Both the position numbers and the translations under genes were made by a program. Source: Victivallis sp. Marseille-Q1083 (GTDB lineage: Bacteria; Verrucomicrobiota; Lentisphaeria; Victivallales; Victivallaceae). From it: DNA of 64,000 nucleotides. Positions 53,595 through 61,961 of this stretch are shown here, piece by piece. The stretch covers positions 3,462,841 to 3,526,840 of the forward strand of contig NZ_CAHJXL010000001.1 of NCBI RefSeq assembly GCF_903645315.1, read 5' to 3'. Each line of letters starts with the position of its first letter. Positions within the stretch are counted from its first letter, which is position 1. A model generated the notes under the pieces. It was not told the DNA's origin. It was given only the letters and a program-made list of their open reading frames with translations, and made no database searches.

Positions 53595-55046
53595 ATGGCT
53601 TTTTGGTTTGCAACAATTGTTTTTTTCGGCACCTATATTTTGATCGCGTCGGAAAAAGTTCATAAAACGACGGCGGCATTGATCGGTTCTTCGCTGATGC
53701 TGCTTTTCATCCTGCAGGGGCCGCACCACGAGGCGGAACAGCATGCCGACCCGGTGCCGGCGGTGATCGAGCAGAGTATGGAGTCGACCGGCGGTGCGCC
53801 GACATTCGACCGGCAGACTGCGGAAGAGGGCGTGACGCCGGCGGCGACGGAACTGCGGCAGAAGTCCGGCCGTTACGACAAGCTGGACAGTTATGCGCGT
53901 TATGTCAATTTCGACGTTATTTTCACATTGGCCGGCATGATGGTGCTGGTCAACGTGCTCAGCGGGACCGGTATTTTCCAGTATATCGCCATCTGGTGCG
54001 CCAAGAAAGCCAAAGGTTCGCCGATCCGGACGATGATTCTTCTGGTGTTCGCCACCGCGGTGCTTTCCGCCTTCCTGGACAATGTGACGACGGTTCTGCT
54101 GGTGGCGCCGGTCACGCTGCTGGTGGCGTCCGAATTGTCGGTGTCGGCGATTCCGTTCCTGATGGCTGAGACGATGGCCTCCAACATCGGCGGCACGGCG
54201 ACGTTGATCGGCGATCCGCCGAACCTGATCATCGGTTCGGTCGCCGGGCTGGATTTCGCGGCGTTTCTGGTCAATCTGGCGCCGTTCATCCTGGTGATTC
54301 TGGTGGTCTACTGCATCATCCTGAAACTTTATTACGGCAAACGCATGCATGTCACGCTGGAACAGCGGGCCCGCATCATGGAGCTGGACGAAAAAGCGGC
54401 GATCACCGATCCGGTGAACATGTGGCGTGGCGGCATCGTCATTTTGCTGACCATCTTCGGTTTTCTGATCCACGGCGCCGTCGGTCTGCAGCCGTGCGTC
54501 GTGGCGATGGCCGGCGCGGCGGTGGCGTTGGCGATCTGCAAAGTCAACGTCGACCAGGCGCTGGAGAAGATCGAATGGAGCACGCTGTTTTTCTTCATGG
54601 GATTGTTCGTGCTGGTTTGCGGCGCCGAACAGGCCGGCTTGATGAGGGCGTGCGGCAAACTGCTTCAATTTACCGACGGCTGGAATCCGCTGGTGATCGT
54701 GCTGGCGGTGATGTGGATCAGCGGCATTGCCGCCGCGGTGACCAACAATGTGTCGTTTACGGCGGCGATGGTGTCGATCATCGCGGCGTTCCTGGCGGAA
54801 ACGCCGGCCTTCGCCTCCGTGGAACTGCAGCATCTGATGTGGTGGGGCCTGGCGCTGGCGGTCTGCCTCGGCGGCAACGGCACGCTGGTCGGCGCCGCCG
54901 CCAACCTGGTGACGGTCAACATCGCCAACAAAGCGGGAAATCATGTGACGTTCAACGATTTCCTGCGGTTCGGCGTGCCGGTGTCGCTGTGCAGCCTGGT
55001 GGCCGCGTCGGGTTATATCACAATCCGTTACTTCCTCTATTGCTGA
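53595..55046 (+). CDS. SLC13/NhaD-ArsB superfamily ion permease (module 2)
   Basis: 483 aa, ~11 transmembrane helices. An N-terminal helix pair is followed by a hydrophilic insert (EAEQHADPVPAVIEQ-type, residues ~45-95). The core motifs are LSAFLDNVTTVLLVAPVTLLVA, NIGGTATLIGDPPNLIIG, AAVTNNVSFTAAMVSIIAAFL and GGNGTLVGAAANLVTVNIA, closer to the NhaD/ArsB canon than module 1. It starts 15 nt after the EIIA-CBS gene. Transported ion unknown; Na+/H+ antiport is the leading option. Confidence 0.87.
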   Translation: MAFWFATIVFFGTYILIASEKVHKTTAALIGSSLMLLFILQGPHHEAEQHADPVPAVIEQSMESTGGAPTFDRQTAEEGVTPAATELRQKSGRYDKLDSYARYVNFDVIFTLAGMMVLVNVLSGTGIFQYIAIWCAKKAKGSPIRTMILLVFATAVLSAFLDNVTTVLLVAPVTLLVASELSVSAIPFLMAETMASNIGGTATLIGDPPNLIIGSVAGLDFAAFLVNLAPFILVILVVYCIILKLYYGKRMHVTLEQRARIMELDEKAAITDPVNMWRGGIVILLTIFGFLIHGAVGLQPCVVAMAGAAVALAICKVNVDQALEKIEWSTLFFFMGLFVLVCGAEQAGLMRACGKLLQFTDGWNPLVIVLAVMWISGIAAAVTNNVSFTAAMVSIIAAFLAETPAFASVELQHLMWWGLALAVCLGGNGTLVGAAANLVTVNIANKAGNHVTFNDFLRFGVPVSLCSLVAASGYITIRYFLYC

Positions 55047-55050
55047 GAAG

Positions 55051-55482
55051 ATGGACGGCGGCGGAATCATTCAATATCGTCGGTTGACTGCCGCGGCTCC
55101 GGCCGCGGTGGGAAAACTGTATTGCTGTGCCGGCTGGATGAAGCCGGAGGACAATTTTGATTTCGTGCCGGCGATGATCCGCGGTTCATTCCGTTTTCTG
55201 GGGGCCTTCGACGGGGAAGAGCTTGTCGGGATGGCGCGGGCGCTGTCCGACGGCGTCAGCGACGGCTACATCCAGGATGTCGTCGTGTTGCCGGCATATC
55301 GCCATTGCGGCATCGGCCGGGAGTTGGTGCTGCATCTGGTGGCGGAGCTGAAAGCCGCCGGCGTCGATTGGATCGGCTTGATCGGCGCGCCGGGGACGGA
55401 GGCGTTCTATCGGCGCTTGGGGTTTGAACCGATGCGGCAATTTACGCCGTTCCATTGGGTGGAAGAATCCGGACAATCCTGA
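55051..55482 (+). CDS. GNAT family N-acetyltransferase
   Basis: 143 aa. The acetyl-CoA loop region is YIQDVVVLPAYRHCGIGRELVLHL (R-x-x-G-x-G/A), followed by WIGLIGAPGTEAFYRRLGFEPM. Substrate unknown. It starts 4 nt after the permease stop, so it ends this operon before a strong terminator. Confidence 0.9.
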   Translation: MDGGGIIQYRRLTAAAPAAVGKLYCCAGWMKPEDNFDFVPAMIRGSFRFLGAFDGEELVGMARALSDGVSDGYIQDVVVLPAYRHCGIGRELVLHLVAELKAAGVDWIGLIGAPGTEAFYRRLGFEPMRQFTPFHWVEESGQS

Positions 55483-55515
55483 ACCGCTTCGCCACAACGG
55501 TAGAAAACGTTACCC

Positions 55516-55554
55516 GACGCCTCGAAAATTCCGATTTTCGAGGCGTCTTTTTTT
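55516..55554 (+). terminator. Rho-independent terminator
   Basis: A perfect 14-bp stem GACGCCTCGAAAAT / ATTTTCGAGGCGTC (55516-55547) with a TCCG tetraloop and seven T. It terminates the icd-to-GNAT transcript and overlaps the stop of the convergent phosphoesterase gene. Confidence 0.95.
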
Positions 55555-56695
55555 ATTGGCCGGGCGCCGCGCGCAGGACCAGCCGGGTGATTTCCGCCGG
55601 CACTCCCAGCCGAATCGGGAAGCCGTTCCACAAGGCGGTGCCGGGACTGACGTAAAGCGGCATGCCGTCCACCTCGTACCAGCCGGAGACGAGGCCGTCG
55701 TTGAAGAGGGCGACCAGCCGGTCGAACAGCACGATCAAACCGCCGTGGGTATGGCCGGACAACTGCAGGTCGACACCGGCGGCCGCGTTGCGCGCCGCCT
55801 GGCGCGGCTGGTGGGCCAGCAGCAGGACCACCGTTTCCGGCGGCACGCCGTCGAGCGCTTTCCGAATGTCCGGCGGCTCGGCGTTGAAGCGTTCGGCGGC
55901 GTGATCGGCCAGCCCGGCCAGCGCCAGCGTGGCGCCGTTGTCTTCGATGAGAACGTGTTGATTGACCAGCAGCGGCAGGCCGAGTGCCGCGAAGTGCGCC
56001 TGCCATTCGTCAAACCCGGAATAATATTCATGATTGCCCGGCGAGGCGAAAACGCCGCAACGGGCTCTCAAATCCGCCAGCGGGGCGACGTCGGCCAGGC
56101 GGTTTGCCACTTTGCCGTCGACCATATCGCCGTTGAGGACGATCAGGTCCGGCTGCAGGGCGTTGGCTTTGTCGACGATCGCCCGCAGGAATGGTTCGGT
56201 GTTCAGCGCGCTGGCGTGCAGGTCGGCCAGCAGCACGACGGTGAAACCGTCGAGCGCGGCGGGCAGCCGCGGCAGGATGACCTCTTCGGTGCGGACGGCC
56301 GGGACGCGCAGCGCCTCCCAGGTCCCGTCGATGGCGAGCACCAGCGCGAGGATGCAGAGCAGGGCGGCGACCGGCCGGTGTGGGAAGGGGCGTCGCCACC
56401 GCGGCCGGAGCCGGCCGGCCAGCGACCAGACCAGCCGGATCAGGTCCTTGGCGATCAGCAGGAAAAAAAGCAGGATCAGCGCACCGTAGCAGACCGACGC
56501 GAAGATGATGAGCCAGCGCGGCAATTCCGGGGAGAAGAACATGCCGCCACCGATCCACAGAAAGACGGTATTCTTTTGCGCGATGAGCAGCAGCAGAAAG
56601 CCGGCGGACAACTGCCATCGCCATTTCCAGCGCAGCGGCAGGATCAGGCTGTAAAAGACATATCCGAAAAGAACCAGGGAAATCAACCACATCAT
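55553..56695 (-). CDS. Membrane-anchored metallophosphoesterase (YkuE/YaeI-like)
   Basis: 380 aa from ATG 56695 (GAGGAG 8 nt upstream; GTG 56704 is an alternative). Four N-terminal transmembrane helices, then a calcineurin-type domain: VVLLADLHAS (D-x-H), LIVLNGDMVDG (GD), FASPGNHEYYSG (GNHE), LLAHQPRQAAR and LQLSGHTHGGLIVLFD (GHxH). UDP-diacylglucosamine/lipid phosphoesterases have a similar layout, but the substrate is unassigned. Confidence 0.9.
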   Translation of the reverse strand: MMWLISLVLFGYVFYSLILPLRWKWRWQLSAGFLLLLIAQKNTVFLWIGGGMFFSPELPRWLIIFASVCYGALILLFFLLIAKDLIRLVWSLAGRLRPRWRRPFPHRPVAALLCILALVLAIDGTWEALRVPAVRTEEVILPRLPAALDGFTVVLLADLHASALNTEPFLRAIVDKANALQPDLIVLNGDMVDGKVANRLADVAPLADLRARCGVFASPGNHEYYSGFDEWQAHFAALGLPLLVNQHVLIEDNGATLALAGLADHAAERFNAEPPDIRKALDGVPPETVVLLLAHQPRQAARNAAAGVDLQLSGHTHGGLIVLFDRLVALFNDGLVSGWYEVDGMPLYVSPGTALWNGFPIRLGVPAEITRLVLRAAPGQ

Positions 56696-56762
56696 CGGCC
56701 GCACTCCTCTCGCGTTTGGTTGTCCGGCAACCCTGCTACGATAGTACCGTGCGGCCGGTTTG

Positions 56763-57746
56763 TCAAATGGAAATTCGGGATCGCCCGGTTTCCGGTTCCG
56801 GCGGAAGCCGGCCCAGCAGCCGGTCGGTCAGGAACTTTTGAAACGCTTCCCGATCGGTCCAGCTCAGGGCGATGTCGACCGGCGGCGCGGCCGGATCCGG
56901 CCGGGTCCGGCCGTCATCGGCAATGCGGAGTCCCATCGTCCGGAACGCCAGGAATTGGCGGGAGAACGCCAGGAATACCGCGACAGTGTCGAACAGGATC
57001 GAACTGCGCGTTTCCGGCGACCAGTTGAGCTGCTGTTGATGATGCCACAGGCGGTATTGCTGGAACACCGCCGTCAATAACGGATCGCCGGAAGCGCGCA
57101 GGCGCTGATAGCCTTCTCCGCTCAGAACGACCTGGCCGCAGGTGTCGGGCGGGGTGATGACCGCCGAGTTCCAGGCGGCGGCGAAGACGGTCCGGGCGGC
57201 CGCCAGGTCGGCCCGGATGTTCCACTCCGCTTCCGGCGGCATTGCCGGGTCGCTGCCGTGCCGGATGCTGCCTTGCATGCCGACGAAATGAAGTTTGGCG
57301 GCCAGCTCCGGACGGCGCCGCAGCAATTCGCCCAGATTGGTCAGCGGGGCGATGGCGACGACAGTCAGCGGCACCGGCGATCGGTCGATCAGCTCGATCA
57401 GCGCGGCGATGCCGTCGCCGTGAACGGTGCCGGGATAATCGGCCAGGTCATAGCCGGCGACATAATCCCGGGCCGTCGGACGGTCGTCGGGCGTGTCGGT
57501 GGCCGGACCGATGCCGATCGGAATCCCGGTCCGGCCGGCGGCCGTCAAGATTTTGGCGGCAATCCTGGCCCGGTAAGTGGTATCGGCACAGGCGGTCATC
57601 ACCATTTTCAGTTCAATTTCCGGACAGCGGAGCAGAAAAGCCAGCGCCCAGGCATCGTCGATGTCGGTGCCGAGGTCGGTGTCCAGTACGACGGGAATCG
57701 GTGTTTGATGCAGCATTTGATCGGACCGGTGGTTGGAATGGTTCAT
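56763..57746 (-). CDS. Nucleoside hydrolase (IUNH family)
   Basis: 327 aa. The Ca2+-binding Asp cluster is VVLDTDLGTDIDDAWALAFLL (residues ~18-38). Further family features are LTVVAIAPLTNLGELLRRRPEL, FVGMQGSIRHGSDPAMPPEAEWN and a C-terminal SSILFDTVAVFLAF Asp. It cleaves the N-glycosidic bond of ribonucleosides. The start codon lacks an obvious SD; ATG 57716 is an alternative. It is the last gene of a minus-strand cluster led by a GntR-type regulator. Confidence 0.9.
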   Translation of the reverse strand: MNHSNHRSDQMLHQTPIPVVLDTDLGTDIDDAWALAFLLRCPEIELKMVMTACADTTYRARIAAKILTAAGRTGIPIGIGPATDTPDDRPTARDYVAGYDLADYPGTVHGDGIAALIELIDRSPVPLTVVAIAPLTNLGELLRRRPELAAKLHFVGMQGSIRHGSDPAMPPEAEWNIRADLAAARTVFAAAWNSAVITPPDTCGQVVLSGEGYQRLRASGDPLLTAVFQQYRLWHHQQQLNWSPETRSSILFDTVAVFLAFSRQFLAFRTMGLRIADDGRTRPDPAAPPVDIALSWTDREAFQKFLTDRLLGRLPPEPETGRSRISI

Positions 57747-57782
57747 TGGGCGGCCGGCGTTTGGTCCGGCTCGACGGTGAAT

Positions 57783-58663
57783 TCACCGAACAGGTTGATG
57801 CCGCCGTTGTCCTTCGGTATCAGCCAGGAATGTGACGTCGCCGTTGGCGAGCCGGATGGCGTAATCGCTGCGCCGGCGCAGGGAGGGGGCGGCGTCCGGC
57901 AGCCACAGACCCAGTCGGCAGCGGCCCGGCGCGATCGACTCCGGCAGCGGCAGGGCTGCGGAGGCGCGGTGAACGGCCGGCGGCTGTCCCGCTTCCGCCG
58001 GATACCAGCGGCGGGGATCGGTTTCGACCGGAAAGTCGAAACGCCGGCCGGCGGCGTCGATCAGGGTCAGGAAAACCGGCCGCGGATTGATTGGCGGGGC
58101 GAAACCGCGGTTGATCAGGGAGAAGGAGACTTCCAACGTTTCGTCCCGGTCGATCCGGGCTGGAAAGGCGGCCTGCTGCAGTTCCAGCCGGTAACCGAGA
58201 TGATCGCGGATGTATTCATAGGCCGAACGCGGCACCGGCGTGCCGTCGCTGTCCTCGAAGTAACCGTCGGAGACCGGCAGGTTGGCGGCGGCCAGCTCTT
58301 CCGGCGTCAGCATGGCGGTCTGCCAGCGGTCGATGGAGTACGGTTCCCCTTCGAAACGGCTGTAGCTGTGCACCAGGCTGAAGGTGGTGTAATGGTGGTC
58401 GCGCAGCTGGGTGACGGCGGTCATCGCGTCGATTTCGCCGCCCTGATCCTTCCAGAAGAGTTCGCCGTCGACCGGCAGGAAACGGCTCTCGGCGGTCATC
58501 TGGTCGAAATCCGGATTGCCCGGCTGGCTGTAAGGCGGTTCCGGGAAGGTGCCGCCGCAATCCCGTCCGGCCGGATGCCGCGAAAGGTCCTGGTCGTGGC
58601 CGGCTCCGCGGCGATCAGAGCGCAGCAGGCCATGGCCAGCAGAAAGGTGGCTGATTTCAACAT
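57783..58663 (-). pseudogene. DUF4832-type secreted protein, truncated and frameshifted
   Basis: ATG 58663 has a good SD (GGAG) and a convincing signal peptide (KSATFLLAMACCALIAAEPA), but that frame ends at a TGA next to 58499. The DUF4832 sequence is read in another frame (GGTFPEPPYSQPGNPDFDQ, then FLPVDGELFW, LEVSFSLINRGFAPPINPRPVF and a C-terminal beta domain). The family normally has ~170 further residues (DUF4874-like) between signal and this region. The locus therefore looks like an internal deletion with frameshift; a sequencing error could explain the shift but not the missing domain. Confidence 0.65.
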
Positions 58664-58715
58664 AAATTTCAATTCTCCGGGGTTTGATTGTCGATGAAAA
58701 ATTTCAGAGATACGG

Positions 58716-59396
58716 TTAATTGCCGTAACCGCCGCGGTCGAAGAACGGCAGGTGGTCCAGCTTCACTTCCCAGCTTTTACGGGCCATGACATGTCCGTCG
58801 GCATAGAGCAGGTTGCCTTTCCGATTGTGGCGGTCGTCGAAATTCCAGTCGATGCCGTCGTAATTGGGGTAGCCGAACAGATCGGTGTCGGCTTCCTCCC
58901 GCTCGTCGGCGAACACCGGCGTCTCCGAAGCGGAATAGAACGATCCCAATGCCGGATAATGATAAGGCCCGCCGTCGCCGAACCAGTCGGAAAAAGTGGC
59001 CGGCGGCAGATAGATATTGTAAGCGTAGCCGAGTTTGCTCCACCAGCCCGGATCTTTTTCCCACAGCGGGCAGCTCCAGCAGGAAGCGAGCACGCGCCGC
59101 TTGTCTTCGGCGGTGAACGAACTTTGCGACGGCTCCGGCAGTCCGGTATAGGGCATCAACTGTTCGAGCCACATCACCGCGCCGTTCGCATAACGGGCGG
59201 CCGGCAGGCGGTCGCCGCTGTCGTTGGCGTACATGGTGGCCGCCAGGCCGCACTGTTTGAGATTGGACGTGCATTTGATGGCCAGGGCGGCGCTTTTGGC
59301 CCGGGTGAGTGTCGGCAGCAGCATGCTGGCTAGAATTGCGATAATAGCAATCACTATCAGCAATTCAATCAGTGTGAAATGTTTCTCCGTCGTCAT
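58716..59396 (-). CDS. Pseudopilin-like secreted protein
   Basis: 226 aa from ATG 59396 (AAGGAG upstream). [20 protein letters not shown], then [20 protein letters not shown]. The domain contains several Cys ([15 protein letters not shown]) and ends [17 protein letters not shown]. It lies 55 nt behind the GntR/PBP1 regulator gene on the same strand and precedes the broken DUF4832 gene, so this pilin is probably controlled together with that cluster. Confidence 0.88.
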   Translation of the reverse strand: MTTEKHFTLIELLIVIAIIAILASMLLPTLTRAKSAALAIKCTSNLKQCGLAATMYANDSGDRLPAARYANGAVMWLEQLMPYTGLPEPSQSSFTAEDKRRVLASCWSCPLWEKDPGWWSKLGYAYNIYLPPATFSDWFGDGGPYHYPALGSFYSASETPVFADEREEADTDLFGYPNYDGIDWNFDDRHNRKGNLLYADGHVMARKSWEVKLDHLPFFDRGGYGN

Positions 59397-59451
59397 TTCG
59401 GATTACTCCTTGGGGTTGAGTGGTTGAGGTTTTCTCTGGGATTTATAGAAT

Positions 59452-60561
59452 TCAACGTTGAATGCTGGATCTGGCCGGAAGTTCGGCATGGAACCGGCCG
59501 CCGCCGTAAATCGCCTGTTGCGGCTGGATCTCCCGCGTCGGCGGCGCCGTCGTCTCCCGGAAGTGGCAAAGCGGCGGAATCGTGATTTTGCGATTTTTTT
59601 CGCCGGCGGCGAGCAGCTTGAACGCTTCTCTGGCGATGGCATCGACGGGATGTTCGATCGAACTGATGATTTCGGTCGTCGCGTCAATGCCGGCGATACT
59701 GATATCCCGGCCGATTTGGTAATTGGCTTTGGTGAAAGCGCCGGCCAGTTGCAGCGCGTAATAGTCGTGCGTGACCAGAACGGCGGTACAGGTGTCGTAG
59801 ATGTCCTGGAGCAGTTCCGGCGAGAAGAAAATGTTGTTTTCCAGATCGGTGCGCAGCAGCGGCCGGGTGACCGCCAGACCGTTGTATTCCATGGTTCGGA
59901 TGAAGGCGGCGATGATCTGCGGACTCATCGCGCCATTTTCATCGAGCAGCATGATGTAGCGGTGTCCGAGTCCGATCAAATGCTCGACCATCCGGGCGAC
60001 GCCCGCTTCGATGTCGGAATTGACGCAATTCAGCGGGCCGCCGTTCAGCCAGAAATCATTGATGATGACCGTATTGATCTGCTGTTGCTGCAGTTGCTGC
60101 CAGATCTGCCGTTCCCGGCTGGCCCAGAACGGCGGCCGGATCAGGTAGCGGCAGCGGGCCGCTTTCAATTCGCGGATGAATTCTTCGGCTTTTTCGCCTT
60201 CGCCGACCAGCAGGTTGGCGCCGATCGCCTTGGCCTGGCGGGAGATGGCGGCGAGCATCGACAGGTGATAAGGGTTGTAAGTCGCATGTACCATATAGCC
60301 CACCATGTCGATGGCCTGCCAGAATTCCCGCTGGGCGACGAAAGTGCCGATGCCGTTCTGGCGGACCAGATGGCCGCTTTCGACCAGTTTGGCCAGCGTC
60401 GCCTGCACGGTCGCCTGGGAAATGCCGTAAGACGCGGCCAGGCTGCGGGCGTTGGCGAGCCGGCCGCCCGGCGGCAGGATGCCGGCCTGGATTTTACGGA
60501 CCAGGTCGCGCCGCATGGCGTCTCCGCGTTTGTTTTTGGCCGTTTGAACGATGGTTGTCAT
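59452..60561 (-). CDS. GntR/LacI-hybrid transcriptional regulator
   Basis: 369 aa. N-terminal GntR winged helix (DLVRKIQAGILPPGGRL, SLAASYGISQATVQATLAKLVESGHL), then a periplasmic-binding-protein-like (PBP1/LacI) effector domain (VGYMVHATYNPYHLSMLAAISRQAK, NTVIINDFWLNGG, LIGLGHRYIMLLDENG, RDISIAGIDATTEII). Proteins with this architecture (AraR type) sense sugars. It heads the minus-strand pilin/DUF4832/nucleoside hydrolase cluster and has a near-perfect promoter. Confidence 0.9.
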   Translation of the reverse strand: MTTIVQTAKNKRGDAMRRDLVRKIQAGILPPGGRLANARSLAASYGISQATVQATLAKLVESGHLVRQNGIGTFVAQREFWQAIDMVGYMVHATYNPYHLSMLAAISRQAKAIGANLLVGEGEKAEEFIRELKAARCRYLIRPPFWASRERQIWQQLQQQQINTVIINDFWLNGGPLNCVNSDIEAGVARMVEHLIGLGHRYIMLLDENGAMSPQIIAAFIRTMEYNGLAVTRPLLRTDLENNIFFSPELLQDIYDTCTAVLVTHDYYALQLAGAFTKANYQIGRDISIAGIDATTEIISSIEHPVDAIAREAFKLLAAGEKNRKITIPPLCHFRETTAPPTREIQPQQAIYGGGRFHAELPARSSIQR

Positions 60562-60812
60562 TTTTATAAGGGTGATGATTGAGCTTTTATTCTGTTTCTA
60601 TTTATTATAGATAATTTTTCAAAAAATGTCAATAACTTTTATTTTTATTTGCCAGCTTTTATTTTTGAGGAGAATAAGCCGCCGCCGGGGTGGTGCCATT
60701 CGGAGGAAGAGAGAGATACGGCTGCGGAGGAGGGAACGCCGAACCGCCGGGACCGTCGCGTCCGGTGGCCTGCGATCGGGAAATGCCGGAAAAGCGGGGG
60801 GCGTAAAAAAAC
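60562..60812 (-). promoter_or_regulatory. Intergenic with promoter at 60604-60632
   Basis: On the minus strand TTGACA (60627-60632), 17-bp spacer and TATAAT (60604-60609) lie 43 bp before the regulator ATG. No gene is seen in 60640-60812, which is GC-rich with purine runs. Confidence 0.8.
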
Positions 60813-60845
60813 GACTCCTCCGGCCGGATTTCGGCCGGAGGAGTC
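60813..60845 (-). terminator. Rho-independent terminator
   Basis: A perfect 14-bp stem GACTCCTCCGGCCG / CGGCCGGAGGAGTC with a 5-nt loop; on the minus strand a seven-T run follows. It ends the pseudopilin gene at 60872-61582. Confidence 0.92.
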
Positions 60846-60871
60846 AGTGTACGGTGTTCCGGTTCGCCGGA

Positions 60872-61582
60872 TCAGTCGGTGGTCGACCAGTCGCGGTATT
60901 TGGTGATCTTCTGGTTGGAAACGTGGCCGTCAACCCAGAGGTGGTTGCATTTGAGGTTGTGGATATAGGCAATCCGGGTGCCTTCGGTCCAACTGTCGGT
61001 ACCGTCCAGCACGGCCGGAATCGGCACCTGATAATCGAGCAGGCTGGTGAAATCGCCGATGGCATAGGGACCGCTCCAGTAGTTGGCGTCGCAGGAGAAC
61101 ATGATCGTCCCGGTCGGATTGGGGATCGAAGTGATTTTGATTCCCTTGTCGAAACGTTTCGTGCTGGCGTTGGCGGTCGAACCGCATTGGTTCATTCCGT
61201 AATTGATGATCCAGTTTTTCTGGCTGTCATTCTGCGGATCGGCGAAAGGCGGGTTCAAGCCGCCCTCCTGGCCGGACGCGCTCGGGCACAGCCAGATGTC
61301 GCGCGGGCAGAAATTGCTCAGCAAGGCCGGATAATAGGAGTTGCCCTTTTGGGTGTAATTGTCGAAAACCGCGTCCGCCATATAGGCCGGACACATCGTG
61401 TCGTCGTTTTCGTCGACATACAGTGCAGTGCCGACGCCGATTTGCTTGAGGTTGCTGACGCATTTGATCGATTGGGCGGCGGCCTTCGCTTTGCCCAGCG
61501 CCGGCAGCAGCATGCTGGCAAGGATGGCGATGATGGCGATCACCACCAGCAGTTCAATCAATGTGAAACCCTTCTTTTCCAT
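60872..61582 (-). CDS. Pseudopilin-like secreted protein (paralogue of 40287-40997)
   Basis: 236 aa from ATG 61582 (AAGGAG). [40 protein letters not shown], a shared [16 protein letters not shown] block, [14 protein letters not shown] and the C-terminal YRDWSTTD. It equals the 40287 protein in length and overall pattern and so is a duplicated gene now 20 kb apart in opposite orientation. It has its own promoter (61652-61680) and terminator. Confidence 0.9.
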   Translation of the reverse strand: MEKKGFTLIELLVVIAIIAILASMLLPALGKAKAAAQSIKCVSNLKQIGVGTALYVDENDDTMCPAYMADAVFDNYTQKGNSYYPALLSNFCPRDIWLCPSASGQEGGLNPPFADPQNDSQKNWIINYGMNQCGSTANASTKRFDKGIKITSIPNPTGTIMFSCDANYWSGPYAIGDFTSLLDYQVPIPAVLDGTDSWTEGTRIAYIHNLKCNHLWVDGHVSNQKITKYRDWSTTD

Positions 61583-61651
61583 TTCATCTCCTTGTTGGTT
61601 TTCTCGGAAATTTGAAAAACTTTTTATCCGACATTCATCCTCTCAAAAGAT

Positions 61652-61680
61652 ATTTTAGCAAATTTGAATTCAAAAGTCAA
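61652..61680 (-). promoter_or_regulatory. Promoter of pseudopilin gene
   Basis: TTGACT (61675-61680), 17-bp spacer, TAAAAT (61652-61657) on the minus strand, 70 bp upstream of the ATG. Beyond it, 61741-61776 has an inverted repeat GCCGTTTCGGATA / TATCCGATTCGGAACGGC with two paired arms. Confidence 0.75.
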
Positions 61681-61839
61681 GTCCCTTGGATGGAAAAGTC
61701 GATTTTTACAGCGAAATTTGATTGACTGGACCGGCAAATCGCCGTTTCGGATACATTTTATCCGATTCGGAACGGCAATTGCAATGGGCAATTTTTGAAG
61801 GAAGCGAAAAAACGGCGATTCCCGGTGAACCCGCCAATT

Positions 61840-61872
61840 GGGAAATTTTCGGGAAATTTTCGGGAAATTTCG
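61840..61872. repeat. Three tandem 11-bp repeats
   Basis: GGGAAATTTTC at 61840-61850 and 61851-61861 and a variant GGGAAATTTCG at 61862-61872. Each unit is close to one helical turn and near-palindromic. They end 21 bp before the -35 of the next promoter. Confidence 0.7.
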
Positions 61873-61892
61873 GATTTTTCTCGCCGGGGGTA

Positions 61893-61941
61893 TTGACTTT
61901 CTTGATTTTTTTTGATATAATTATAACTGTGTTACAACAGT
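61893..61941 (+). promoter_or_regulatory. Promoter and candidate operator of GntR-type regulator
   Basis: TTGACT (61893-61898), 17-bp spacer, TATAAT (61916-61921), then a dyad ACTGT-N6-ACAGT (61926-61941) over the expected start of transcription, well placed for autorepression. ATG 61962 follows. Confidence 0.7.
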
Positions 61942-61961
61942 GTAAATCAGGCGTGGGGGAC

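Noticed and set aside
52461-55070. 869-codon open frame on the minus strand
   Set aside because: It lies antisense to the EIIA-CBS and permease genes, is rich in His/Gln/Arg as typical of GC-rich shadow frames, and has no recognisable domain.
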